From positions 3,716,001-3,780,000 of the forward strand of contig CP134226.1 in assembly GCA_031655335.1 (NCBI GenBank): a stretch of 64,000 bases of DNA, in the 5' to 3' direction. Shown here one piece after another: positions 47,354 to 64,000 of the stretch (position 1 is the first letter of the stretch; each line of letters opens with the position of its first letter). The position numbers were made by a program, and so were the translations under genes. The notes under the pieces were generated by a model, which made no database searches, was not told where the DNA came from, and saw only the letters and a list, made by a program, of their open reading frames with translations. Source of the DNA: Thalassospiraceae bacterium LMO-SO8. Lineage in GTDB: Bacteria > Pseudomonadota > Alphaproteobacteria > Rhodospirillales > Casp-alpha2.

Positions 47354-48223
47354 TTATTCCTTGCTCTCGCCGCCGGCGTCACCCGCCGGAGCTTCTTCGG
47401 AGGCAACGTCGGCCGCGGCACGTTCAGCCGCCTTCTCCGCGTCGGCCTGGGCTTCCACCTCGGCCTGCTGCTTCGCGATGTCCTCTTCGGACAGCGCCGC
47501 CGCTTCCTCGAACACGTCCTGATTCTCGGCCTCTTTGACGGCCGGATCACCCTTCAGCGCGCCCGGGAACGGCGCCCCTTCGGGCAGGCCTTTCTTCACC
47601 GCGTCGCTGATCAGAACGAAACCGCCCTTGGCGCCCGGCACCGCGCCGCGCACCAGGATCAGGCCCCGCGCCGCATCGGTCGCGACGATCGGCAGGTTCT
47701 GAACGGTGCAACGCTTGTTGCCCAGCTGACCGGCCATCTTCTTGCCCTTGAACACGCGGCCGGGATCCTGACAGTGACCCGTGGAACCGTGCGAACGGTG
47801 CGAGATGGAGACACCGTGGGAGGCGCGCAGACCGCCGAAGCCGTGACGCTTCATGGCCCCGGCAAATCCCTTACCGACCGAGGTGCCGACCACGTCGACC
47901 ATCTGGCCGTTGATGAAATGGGCGGCCGACAGTTCCGCGCCGACGTCGATCAGGTTGTCTTCCGACACCCGGAACTCGCGCAGCCGCTTGCCCGGCTCCA
48001 CCTTGGCCTTCGCGTAATGTCCGCGCAGCGCCTTCGGCATGTTTTTCGGTTTACCCTTACCCCAGGAAAGCTGAACCGCCGAATAGCCGTCCTTTTCCAT
48101 GGTGCGCTGGGCCACGACATGCACGCTGTCCACCTTGAGGACGGTCACCGGCAGGTGCCGGCCGTCTTCCTGGAACACGCGGGTCATGCCCAATTTCTGT
48201 GCGATCAATCCGGTCCGCATCAT
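47354..48223 (-). CDS. rplC: 50S ribosomal protein L3 with long acidic C-terminal tail
   Basis: This 289-residue protein is L3: [20 protein letters not shown] at the start and [40 protein letters not shown] in the core. The conserved core ends near residue 225, after which a tail of about 60 residues is rich in Ala and Glu ([20 protein letters not shown], then [11 protein letters not shown]) and predicted to be helical and acidic. E. coli L3 has 209 residues. Tails of this kind occur in alphaproteobacteria. L3 supports peptidyl transferase-centre assembly. It lies 8 bp after rpsJ. Confidence 0.98.
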   Translation of the reverse strand: MMRTGLIAQKLGMTRVFQEDGRHLPVTVLKVDSVHVVAQRTMEKDGYSAVQLSWGKGKPKNMPKALRGHYAKAKVEPGKRLREFRVSEDNLIDVGAELSAAHFINGQMVDVVGTSVGKGFAGAMKRHGFGGLRASHGVSISHRSHGSTGHCQDPGRVFKGKKMAGQLGNKRCTVQNLPIVATDAARGLILVRGAVPGAKGGFVLISDAVKKGLPEGAPFPGALKGDPAVKEAENQDVFEEAAALSEEDIAKQQAEVEAQADAEKAAERAAADVASEEAPAGDAGGESKE

Positions 48224-48231
48224 CGTACCCT

Positions 48232-48540
48232 TTAGAGCTTGATCTCGACGTCGACGCCGGCCGCGAGGTCGAGCTTCATCAGCGCGTCCACGGTCTGCGG
48301 CGTCGGATCGACGATATCGAGCACCCGCTTATGGGTGCGGATTTCAAACTGTTCCCGGGACTTCTTGTCCACGTGCGGCGACCGCAGCACCGTGTACTTT
48401 TCGATCCGGGTCGGCAAAGGAATGGGGCCGCGCACCGAGGCGCCGGTCCGCTGGGCCGTGTTGACGATCTCGCGCGCGGACTGGTCCAGCACACGATGGT
48501 CAAACGCCTTCAGCCGAATTCTTATGTTTTGTTGGTCCAT
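48232..48540 (-). CDS. rpsJ: 30S ribosomal protein S10
   Basis: This 102-residue protein is S10 (NusE), also part of transcription antitermination complexes. [40 protein letters not shown] and [20 protein letters not shown] are conserved. The ATG at 48540 gives the usual length; the longer upstream frame is unrelated. It follows tuf by 58 bp, and that gap contains a GC-rich inverted repeat (GCCGGCCCC/GGGGCCGGC, 48561-48586). Confidence 0.98.
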   Translation of the reverse strand: MDQQNIRIRLKAFDHRVLDQSAREIVNTAQRTGASVRGPIPLPTRIEKYTVLRSPHVDKKSREQFEIRTHKRVLDIVDPTPQTVDALMKLDLAAGVDVEIKL

Positions 48541-48598
48541 GGCTCTTGCCCCAAAAGTTCGCCGGCCCCTTTCGAGGGGGGCCGGCTGAACGGTTACC

Positions 48599-49789
<1,191 letters not shown>

Positions 49790-49818
49790 CTCTTGATACT
49801 CCCTTCGGCGCCTTGACC

Positions 49819-51894
49819 TTAACCGGCCAGACGGGTCTGGATTTCCTCTGAAACTTGGGACGGAACCACTTCGTAGTGGTCAAACTGCATGGTGAACTGG
49901 GCGCGGCCCTGGCTCAGTGAACGCAGCGTGTTCACATAACCGAACATGTTGGCCAGCGGCACATGGGCGTCGATGACGCGCGCGTTGCCGCGCTGATCCA
50001 TGGCGTTGACCTGCCCGCGGCGCGAGTTCAGGTCGCCGATGATGTCCCCCATATACTCTTCCGGGGTGACGACCTCGACGTTCATCATCGGCTCCAGCAA
50101 CTGCGGGCCGGCCTGGCGGCAACCTTCGCGGAACGCCGCGCGGGCGGCGATTTCGAAGGCCATGACGCTGGAGTCAACGTCGTGGGAGTTACCGTCATAC
50201 AGCGTGGCCTTGATGCCGGTCACGGGGAAGCCGGTCAGAACGCCCGAGTCCATGGAGGACTTGAGGCCCTTTTCGACGCCCGGAATGTATTCCCGGGGCA
50301 CGTTGCCGCCGACGACGGTGTTTTCGAACTCGAAACCCTCGGGGATCGGCTCGAACTTGATCTTGACCCGCGCGAACTGACCCGAACCGCCGGTCTGCTT
50401 CTTGTGGGTATAGTCCACATCGGCGGCGCGGCTGATGGTTTCGCGGTACGCGACCTGCGGCTGACCGACGTTGGCATCGACCTTGAATTCGCGGCGCATG
50501 CGGTCGACCAGAATTTCCAGGTGAAGTTCGCCCATGCCCTTGATGACCGTCTGACCGCTTTCCTGGTCGGTGGTCACACGGAAGGACGGATCCTCGGCAG
50601 CCAGACGGTTGAGGGCGACGCCCATCTTTTCCTGGTCGGCCTTGGTCTTCGGCTCGACGGCCACTTCGATGACCGGCTCGGGGAATTCCATGCGCTCCAG
50701 AATCACCTGGTTCGACGGATCGGACAGCGTATCGCCAGTCGTGGTGTCTTTGAGACCGACCAGGGCGACGATGTCGCCGGCGAAGGCTTCCTTGATTTCT
50801 TCACGGTTGTTGGAATGCATGAGCAGCATGCGGCCGACGCGTTCGCGTTTGCCCTTAACCGTGTTCATGACCGAAGAGCCGGCCTCGAGCTTGCCCGAAT
50901 AGATGCGCACGAAGCCCAGGTTACCGACGAACGGATCGTTCATGATCTTGAACGCCAGGGCCGCGAAGGGCTCGCTGTCGGAGTTGTTGCGCTCGATTTC
51001 CTTTTCCGGATCGTCGGCGTCCACACCCTTGATGGCGGCGACGTCGGTCGGCGCCGGCATGAAATCGACCACCGCATCAAGAAGCGGCTGCACACCCTTG
51101 TTTTTAAAGGCGGACCCCGTGAGAACCGGAACGAAAGCACCGGCCAGCGTACCCTTGCGGATGCACTTCATCAGGGTCGCCGTGTCGGGCTCGTTGCCCT
51201 CCAGATAGGCTTCCATCGCCGCGTCGTCCTGATCGACGGCCAGCTCGATGAGCTTTTCGCGGTATTCCGCGGCCTTGTCGGCGAGATCGGCGGGAATGTC
51301 CTTGTATTCAAACTCGGCACCCAGGCTTTCATCCTTCCAGATGATGGCCTGGTTCTTCACCAGATCGACGACACCCAGGAACTTGTCCTCGGAGCCGATC
51401 GGCAGCTGCAGCACCATCGGCGTGGCGCCCAAACGGTCGATGATCATGTCGACGCAGCGATAAAAGTCGGCGCCGGTGCGGTCCATCTTGTTGATGAAAC
51501 ACATGCGCGGCACGCCGTACTTGTCGGCCTGGCGCCAAACGGTTTCGGACTGCGGCTCGACGCCGGCGACCGAGTCGAACACGGCGACGGCACCATCGAG
51601 CACACGCAGCGAGCGTTCGACTTCGATGGTGAAGTCGACGTGGCCCGGGGTGTCGATGATGTTGATGCGATGATCACGCCAGAAAGTCGTGGTCGCGGCG
51701 GACGTGATGGTGATGCCGCGTTCCTGCTCCTGCTCCATCCAGTCCATGGTGGCGTTGCCGTCGTGGACTTCGCCGATCTTGTAGGACTTGCCGGTGTAGT
51801 AAAGGATGCGTTCGGTCGTGGTCGTTTTGCCGGCATCGATGTGAGCCATGATGCCGATATTACGATAACGATCGAGGGGAGTTTGGCGTGCCAT
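49819..51894 (-). CDS. fusA: Elongation factor G
   Basis: This 691-residue GTPase drives ribosomal translocation and, with RRF, recycling. The P-loop is [15 protein letters not shown], switch II is [16 protein letters not shown], and the guanine motif is NKMDRTG. Domains III-V follow, with [31 protein letters not shown] and [20 protein letters not shown]. It lies 24 bp after rpsG and 29 bp before tuf. Confidence 0.98.
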   Translation of the reverse strand: MARQTPLDRYRNIGIMAHIDAGKTTTTERILYYTGKSYKIGEVHDGNATMDWMEQEQERGITITSAATTTFWRDHRINIIDTPGHVDFTIEVERSLRVLDGAVAVFDSVAGVEPQSETVWRQADKYGVPRMCFINKMDRTGADFYRCVDMIIDRLGATPMVLQLPIGSEDKFLGVVDLVKNQAIIWKDESLGAEFEYKDIPADLADKAAEYREKLIELAVDQDDAAMEAYLEGNEPDTATLMKCIRKGTLAGAFVPVLTGSAFKNKGVQPLLDAVVDFMPAPTDVAAIKGVDADDPEKEIERNNSDSEPFAALAFKIMNDPFVGNLGFVRIYSGKLEAGSSVMNTVKGKRERVGRMLLMHSNNREEIKEAFAGDIVALVGLKDTTTGDTLSDPSNQVILERMEFPEPVIEVAVEPKTKADQEKMGVALNRLAAEDPSFRVTTDQESGQTVIKGMGELHLEILVDRMRREFKVDANVGQPQVAYRETISRAADVDYTHKKQTGGSGQFARVKIKFEPIPEGFEFENTVVGGNVPREYIPGVEKGLKSSMDSGVLTGFPVTGIKATLYDGNSHDVDSSVMAFEIAARAAFREGCRQAGPQLLEPMMNVEVVTPEEYMGDIIGDLNSRRGQVNAMDQRGNARVIDAHVPLANMFGYVNTLRSLSQGRAQFTMQFDHYEVVPSQVSEEIQTRLAG

Positions 51895-51918
51895 GTATTT
51901 AATCCATAAACCCTGGGG

Positions 51919-52389
51919 TTACCACCGATAGTGGGAGAAGGCCTTGTTGGCCTCAGCCATCCGGTGCGTGTCCTCCCGCTTTTTCACCGCGGCGCCACGG
52001 TTGTTGGCGGCATCCAGAAGCTCGCCCGACAACCGTTCGGTCATGGTGTTTTCGGAACGCTTGCGCGCATGGTCGATCAACCAGCGGATGGCGAGCGCCT
52101 GACGGCGGTCGGAGCGGACTTCGACCGGCACCTGATAGGTCGCACCACCAACGCGGCGGGAGCGCACTTCGATGGACGGCTTCACGTTGTCCAGCGCTTC
52201 ATGGAAGACCTTGAGCGGATCGTTGCTCGTCTTCTTTTCAATCAGATCCATGGCACCGTAGACGATCTGCTCCGCGGCCGATTTCTTGCCGTGGTACATC
52301 AGGCTGTTGGTGAACTTGGACAGAACCAGATCTCCGAACTTGGGGTCCGGAAGAATCTCACGTTTCTCTGCGCGATGGCGACGGGACAT
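51919..52389 (-). CDS. rpsG: 30S ribosomal protein S7
   Basis: This 156-residue protein is S7, which nucleates the 30S head and lies by the E site. [40 protein letters not shown] and [20 protein letters not shown] are conserved. In E. coli it represses the str operon by binding between rpsL and rpsG; here that gap is only 12 bp, so control by that route is unlikely. Confidence 0.98.
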   Translation of the reverse strand: MSRRHRAEKREILPDPKFGDLVLSKFTNSLMYHGKKSAAEQIVYGAMDLIEKKTSNDPLKVFHEALDNVKPSIEVRSRRVGGATYQVPVEVRSDRRQALAIRWLIDHARKRSENTMTERLSGELLDAANNRGAAVKKREDTHRMAEANKAFSHYRW

Positions 52390-52401
52390 GAGTCGAACTC
52401 C

Positions 52402-52773
52402 TTACTTCGGGCGCTTGGCGCCGTATTTGGAACGGCGCTGGCGGCGGTCGGAAACGCCCTGGGTGTCGAGAACGCCACGCAGGATGTGGTAGCGCACACC
52501 GGGCAAATCCTTGACGCGGCCACCGCGGATGAGAACAACCGAGTGTTCCTGCAGATTGTGGCCCTCGCCCGGGATGTAGCTGGTGACTTCGAACCCGTTG
52601 GTCAGGCGCACACGGGCAACCTTACGAAGGGCCGAGTTCGGCTTCTTCGGGGTCGTCGTGTAGACACGGGTGCAGACACCGCGCTTTTGCGGGCAGGCCT
52701 TCAACGCCGGAACCTTGTTGGAGGTCGAGGGCGCCTTCCGCGGCTTGCGGATCAATTGGTTAATCGTCGGCAT
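52402..52773 (-). CDS. rpsL: 30S ribosomal protein S12
   Basis: This 123-residue protein is S12, which monitors decoding. [20 protein letters not shown] carries the Lys that is mutated in streptomycin resistance, in its wild-type state, and [20 protein letters not shown] carries the second such site, also wild type (GRVKDLPG). It is the first gene of the str operon, preceded by a leader of about 360 nt and a promoter at 53139-53167. Confidence 0.98.
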   Translation of the reverse strand: MPTINQLIRKPRKAPSTSNKVPALKACPQKRGVCTRVYTTTPKKPNSALRKVARVRLTNGFEVTSYIPGEGHNLQEHSVVLIRGGRVKDLPGVRYHILRGVLDTQGVSDRRQRRSKYGAKRPK

Positions 52774-53138
52774 ACGTTTCTCAATTCCTTGCCGCGCCGG
52801 ACCTCATGGTCCGGCCAAACCTTCGTTATGTCCTAAGCGCCCTTGCGGTGCGCCGTAATTCCCAGCGCGCCACCGGCGCGAAAGACGTCTCTTCAACGGA
52901 AACGACGCTCAGAAGCAGATCCCCTGACTTATTCGGGTGGGGATCACCCTGGCGCCGCGCGCTGCCCTTTAAAGGGCAAAAACGACAACCTCAAGGCCTC
53001 AACGGAGGCGGCCCTGAGGAGCCGTTCGGAAAAAACATCCCTACACTTGCCGCATCGAGGGTCGCGTTTAGTGCCTTAAAAAGCCCGGAATTCCAGGCCT
53101 TTTGAGGCACCACCACCGGCCCCTGCGAAGTGGAGCGC
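52774..53138 (-). promoter_or_regulatory. Long structured leader of the str operon
   Basis: This stretch upstream of rpsL shows no credible gene on either strand. It contains the perfect 16-bp palindrome TGCCCTTTAAAGGGCA (52963-52978), an imperfect terminator-like dyad with AAAG/CTTT ends around GGAATTCC (about 53078-53105), and a GC-rich GGCCTC...GAGGC stem near 52995. The dyads lie between the promoter and rpsL, so they would be transcribed. An attenuation or ribosomal-protein-binding role is possible. Confidence 0.5.
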
Positions 53139-53167
53139 ACTATATGGACGCGCCCCCCCGCCGTCAA
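53139..53167 (-). promoter_or_regulatory. Sigma70-type promoter of the str operon
   Basis: On the minus strand TTGACG (53167-53162) and TATAGT (53144-53139) are spaced by exactly 17 bases, an excellent match to the consensus. The spacer is very GC-rich (a run of seven G on the minus strand). Transcription would start near 53132 and run through rpsL, rpsG, fusA and tuf. Confidence 0.82.
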
Positions 53168-53244
53168 GCGGAAACCGGCATTAAATTGTCCGGCAAAAAA
53201 CGGCGGAAATCCAAGGATAATCCGCCTGTAATAAAGAGAACGGC

Positions 53245-53286
53245 GATGCCTCCCCTCCCCCATTTCCGGGGATTTGGGGAGGCATC
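53245..53286 (-). terminator. Long hairpin after rpoC
   Basis: Arms GATGCCTCCCC (53245-53255) and GGGGAGGCATC (53276-53286) are perfect 11-bp complements, and an inner TCCCC/GGGGA pair extends the structure. It begins 11 bp after the rpoC stop. The minus strand after it is T-rich (GTTCTCTTTATTAC) but lacks a clean U-run, so termination may be partial or Rho-assisted. Confidence 0.65.
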
Positions 53287-53297
53287 GAATCCCGTCA

Positions 53298-57500
<4,203 letters not shown>

Positions 57501-57541
57501 CTAAATGACGCTTGTTCTCTAATGAGTGCGCGTCAGTGCGC

Positions 57542-61705
<4,164 letters not shown>

Positions 61706-62013
61706 TGAATAACCTCACGACGTTCAAATATGTGTCCCCGGCCGGATCTCCGACGGGGTCGCCCCTCGACAGTCGGCCGCCGTGACCGATTGCCTTGGCC
61801 CTGCTCTTGATCCGGGCGCGGTCAGGTGTCGGGGAGACAGCCACATGACCGATGGCCCGGCGGGGCCCCTCATCCACTTTCCCGGTCCCGGCAAGACCTG
61901 ATACGGGCGGATAAGGCTTAGTCGGGTGGACCGCGGGGGGCTGTTTAAGGCCCCGCCGCGGTCCGAACTCGTCACCGGGCGTCAGAGCGGCGTCCGGTGT
62001 TCAGTAAAAGAAA
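61706..62013 (-). other. rplL-rpoB intergenic region
   Basis: This 308-bp region has no credible gene. It is GC-rich and contains the long hairpin at 61928-61964. GAGG precedes the rpoB ATG by about eight bases. No clear promoter was seen. Confidence 0.55.
61928..61964 (-). terminator. Attenuator-like hairpin between rplL and rpoB
   Basis: Arms GGACCGCGG and CCGCGGTCC form nine pairs; GGGGC/GCCCC add five more after a single bulged G, around an eight-base loop. It has no U-run on the minus strand. A partial terminator at this junction is known to balance ribosomal protein and polymerase output in bacteria. Confidence 0.65.
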
Positions 62014-62394
62014 CTACTTCAGCTCGACGGTGGCGCCGGCTTCTTCCAGTTTCTTCTTGATCGCTTCGGCTTCGTCCTTCTTCACGCCGTCCTTAACGGA
62101 CTTCGGCGCGCCTTCGACCAGGTCCTTGGCTTCCTTCAGGCCCAGGCCGGTGATGGTGCGGACTTCCTTGATCACGTTGATCTTCTTGTCGCCGGCAGCG
62201 GCCAGGATGACGTCGAATTCATCCTTTTCTTCGACCGCTTCAGCAGCAGCGCCGGCACCCGGCGCGGCGGCAGCGACGGCCACCGGAGCAGCGGCGGAAA
62301 CGCCCCATTTTTCTTCCAGCAGCTTGGAAAGTTCGGCCGCCTCAAGGACGGTCAGGCCGGACAGGTCTTCAACGAGTTGTTCGAGGTTTGCCAT
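62014..62394 (-). CDS. rplL: 50S ribosomal protein L7/L12
   Basis: This 126-residue acidic protein forms the ribosomal stalk that recruits GTPase factors. The N-terminal dimerisation domain has [20 protein letters not shown], a flexible Ala-rich hinge follows ([19 protein letters not shown]), and the C-terminal domain has [20 protein letters not shown]. It lies 55 bp after rplJ. Confidence 0.98.
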   Translation of the reverse strand: MANLEQLVEDLSGLTVLEAAELSKLLEEKWGVSAAAPVAVAAAAPGAGAAAEAVEEKDEFDVILAAAGDKKINVIKEVRTITGLGLKEAKDLVEGAPKSVKDGVKKDEAEAIKKKLEEAGATVELK

Positions 62395-62449
62395 TGTAAA
62401 ATCTCCTACGGCTTGAACGGTTGTAATCGGTATAGATCAGGAGGCTCGG

Positions 62450-62971
62450 TTAGGCCGCCTCGCCCTGCTTTTGCCCATAGGCCGCAATGACCCGGGCAAC
62501 CTGACCCGCCGGGGCCTGAAGCACACCGGCGATGCGGGTCGCCGGGGTATTCAGCATACCGACGAGCTTGGCGCGCAGTTCATCCAGCGACGGCAGCGTG
62601 GCCAGGGCCTTGATGTCTTCGACAGCAAGAGCCTTTTCGCCAAGCGCACCACCGACAAGCACCAGCTTCTCGTTCTTTTTCGAGAACTCGACCGCCGCTT
62701 TGGCAGCCGCCACCGGATCGTGCGAATAAGCCATCGCGGTCGGGCCGGTGAAGAGGTCGCTGATGCCCTGGAACTGCGTTCCTTCTAGGGCGAGACGCGT
62801 GAGCCGGTTTTTCGTCACTTTGAACTTGGCCCCGGCCTCGCGCATGCGGTCGCGGAGATCGCCCATCTCGGCGACTGTCATGCCCGAATAATGGGTGACA
62901 ACGACGAGATTCGTCTCGTTGAACGCATCCTTGAGGGACGCAACCAATTGTTCTTTTTCTGATCGGTCCAC
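62450..62971 (-). CDS. rplJ: 50S ribosomal protein L10
   Basis: This 173-residue protein anchors L7/L12 dimers to the 50S subunit. VDRSEKEQLVASLKDAFNET, VVTHYSGMTVAEMGDLRDRM and VTKNRLTRLALEGTQF are conserved. The GTG at 62971 is chosen because GGAG lies eight bases before it and the protein then starts as in other alphaproteobacteria; an ATG 11 codons further up adds unrelated residues. L10 binds its own mRNA leader for feedback control. Confidence 0.97.
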   Translation of the reverse strand: MDRSEKEQLVASLKDAFNETNLVVVTHYSGMTVAEMGDLRDRMREAGAKFKVTKNRLTRLALEGTQFQGISDLFTGPTAMAYSHDPVAAAKAAVEFSKKNEKLVLVGGALGEKALAVEDIKALATLPSLDELRAKLVGMLNTPATRIAGVLQAPAGQVARVIAAYGQKQGEAA

Positions 62972-63339
62972 GGATCGTCTCCAGTAGTTGATCCGGACTG
63001 CCACCCCTGAAGGTCACAGGCCGAACCGTTGCACCTAAGGCCTTTGCCTCGCGGCCGCCCGGCGGGCGGTCCAAAACAAAGACCAGCTCGCCTGTCCAGT
63101 GCAGTCGTTCAAGCCGCTCAACTGCCGGACCCCATTTGGAGCACCCGGCAGGAAAACGGTTTCACCACTGTCTCGGCAGGCGGGTTTCCCCATTAAGCCC
63201 CCTCCAAATCGAGGGGGCGCCTACTGTCTGGGACAGGTGGGTCGGAACCGGCGAACCTGCAAGGCTCTGGGTCCCTTCCCTTTCCGCGTCCCCGGAATTG
63301 CTTCCGGCTGGCGGAAATTCTTAAACCGCGGCCGCCGCC
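62972..63339 (-). promoter_or_regulatory. rplJ leader (L10 autoregulatory leader candidate)
   Basis: The 368-bp gap between rplA and rplJ has no credible gene. It contains the hairpin GCCCCCTC/GAGGGGGC with a six-base loop (63197-63218) and CTGTC/GACAG with three bases between (63224-63236). Long leaders at this place are bound by the L10-L7/L12 complex in other bacteria, so feedback control of translation is expected. I cannot verify the kink-turn by eye. Confidence 0.6.
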
Positions 63340-64000
63340 CTAGAGGGCGAAGCTGGCCACGTTGATCTTCACGCCCGGGCCCATGGTCGAGGACAGGCTG
63401 ACACGCTGCATGTACGTGCCCTTGGCTCCCGACGGCTTGGCCCGGTTGATGGCGTTGACGAAGGCGGCGATGTTCTCGCGGATCTGATCTTCCGAGAAGC
63501 TCGCCTTGCCGACGCCGGCATGGATGATGCCCGCCTTTTCGACACGGAATTCAATCTGACCGGCCTTCGCCGCCTTGACGGCGCCGGCGACGTCCGGGGT
63601 CACCGTGCCCAGCTTGGGGTTCGGCATCAGGCCGCGCGGCCCCAAAACCTTACCCAGACGGCCGACGATGGCCATCATGTCCGGGGTCGCGATGACGCGT
63701 TCGAAATCCATCTGGCCGTTCTGAACGGCTTCCATCAGGTCCTCGGCGCCGACCACGTCGGCACCCGCCTTGCGGGCTTCCTCGGCCTTGGCGTCCTTGG
63801 CGAACACGGCGACGCGCACGCTCTTGCCCGTGCCGTGCGGCAATGCCACCATGCCGCGGACCATCTGGTCGGCGTGGCGCGGATCGACGCCCAGGTTGAT
63901 GGCCAGCTCGATGGTTTCGTCGAATTTGGCCGTGGCGTTTGCCTTGACCATCTTCACGGCCGCTTCCAGGTCGAGCGCTTCGTCCCGGTTGATGCCTTCA
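63340..64000 (-). CDS. rplA: 50S ribosomal protein L1, N-terminus cut by window edge
   Basis: The visible 219 residues are most of L1; only the N-terminal stretch of roughly 15 residues lies outside. [40 protein letters not shown] and [20 protein letters not shown] are conserved. L1 forms the mobile stalk that helps E-site tRNA release, and in E. coli represses rplK-rplA. The frame remains open to the right edge. Confidence 0.97.
   Translation of the reverse strand, partial: EGINRDEALDLEAAVKMVKANATAKFDETIELAINLGVDPRHADQMVRGMVALPHGTGKSVRVAVFAKDAKAEEARKAGADVVGAEDLMEAVQNGQMDFERVIATPDMMAIVGRLGKVLGPRGLMPNPKLGTVTPDVAGAVKAAKAGQIEFRVEKAGIIHAGVGKASFSEDQIRENIAAFVNAINRAKPSGAKGTYMQRVSLSSTMGPGVKINVASFAL

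Overview
The window reads as a GC-rich alphaproteobacterial chromosome, most likely from the Rhodospirillales or a related order. The evidence is an ATP12-family F1-ATPase chaperone, a DUF2336 protein, a Coq7-type hydroxylase, alphaproteobacterial propionyl-CoA carboxylase subunits, an extended L3, and the continuous order rplA-rplJL-rpoBC-str-S10-spc-alpha. Start codons include GTG and TTG. I see no tRNA, rRNA, CRISPR array, transposase or prophage. Genus and species cannot be told from the sequence alone.

Region 1 (1-12.9 kb) is metabolic and accessory. It opens with a 5'-truncated chemoreceptor, then acylphosphatase and the biotin-carrying alpha subunit of propionyl-CoA carboxylase, a 2TM protein, and an SLC13 anion symporter. 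An N-carbamoyl-D-amino-acid hydrolase, a compositionally distinct Coq7-like diiron protein and a quinone reductase-like flavoprotein follow on the + strand. Next come a TPR/2-oxoglutarate oxygenase protein, a BaiN-like flavoprotein, an Old Yellow Enzyme, a duplicated YdhR-like protein, and a divergent HxlR regulator with two matching operator-like repeats between them.

Region 2 (13-24.4 kb) holds a CoA-transferase/TauD-type dioxygenase operon behind a GntR-like palindrome, a YdbH-like AsmA-superfamily protein, the propionyl-CoA carboxylase beta subunit, a CheY-like regulator, ATP12, an AsmA protein and a HAD phosphatase.

Region 3 (24.4-29.6 kb) has two tandemly duplicated OmpA-type lipoproteins and a three-gene signalling operon: OmpR-type regulator, DUF2336 protein, soluble PAS histidine kinase. 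A doubtful small ORF and a strong terminator lie at its downstream end.

Region 4 (29.6-33.9 kb) is a tightly coupled minus-strand run degP-rarA-crcB-rluA (protease, replication repair ATPase, fluoride channel, pseudouridine synthase).

Region 5 (34-64 kb) is the minus-strand transcription/translation super-cluster, read from right to left: rplA, rplJ, rplL, rpoB, rpoC, rpsL, rpsG, fusA, tuf, rpsJ through rplO, secY, adk, rpsM, rpsK, rpoA, rplQ. Two very good sigma70-type promoters can be read directly, one before rpsL with a leader of about 360 nt and one between adk and rpsM. Hairpins mark the rplJ leader, the rplL-rpoB junction, the rpoC end, the rpsM leader and the rplQ terminator.

No clearly new defence or mobile system is visible. 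The best leads are regulatory (paired operator repeats, orphan palindromes, structured ribosomal leaders) and the DUF2336 two-component operon.
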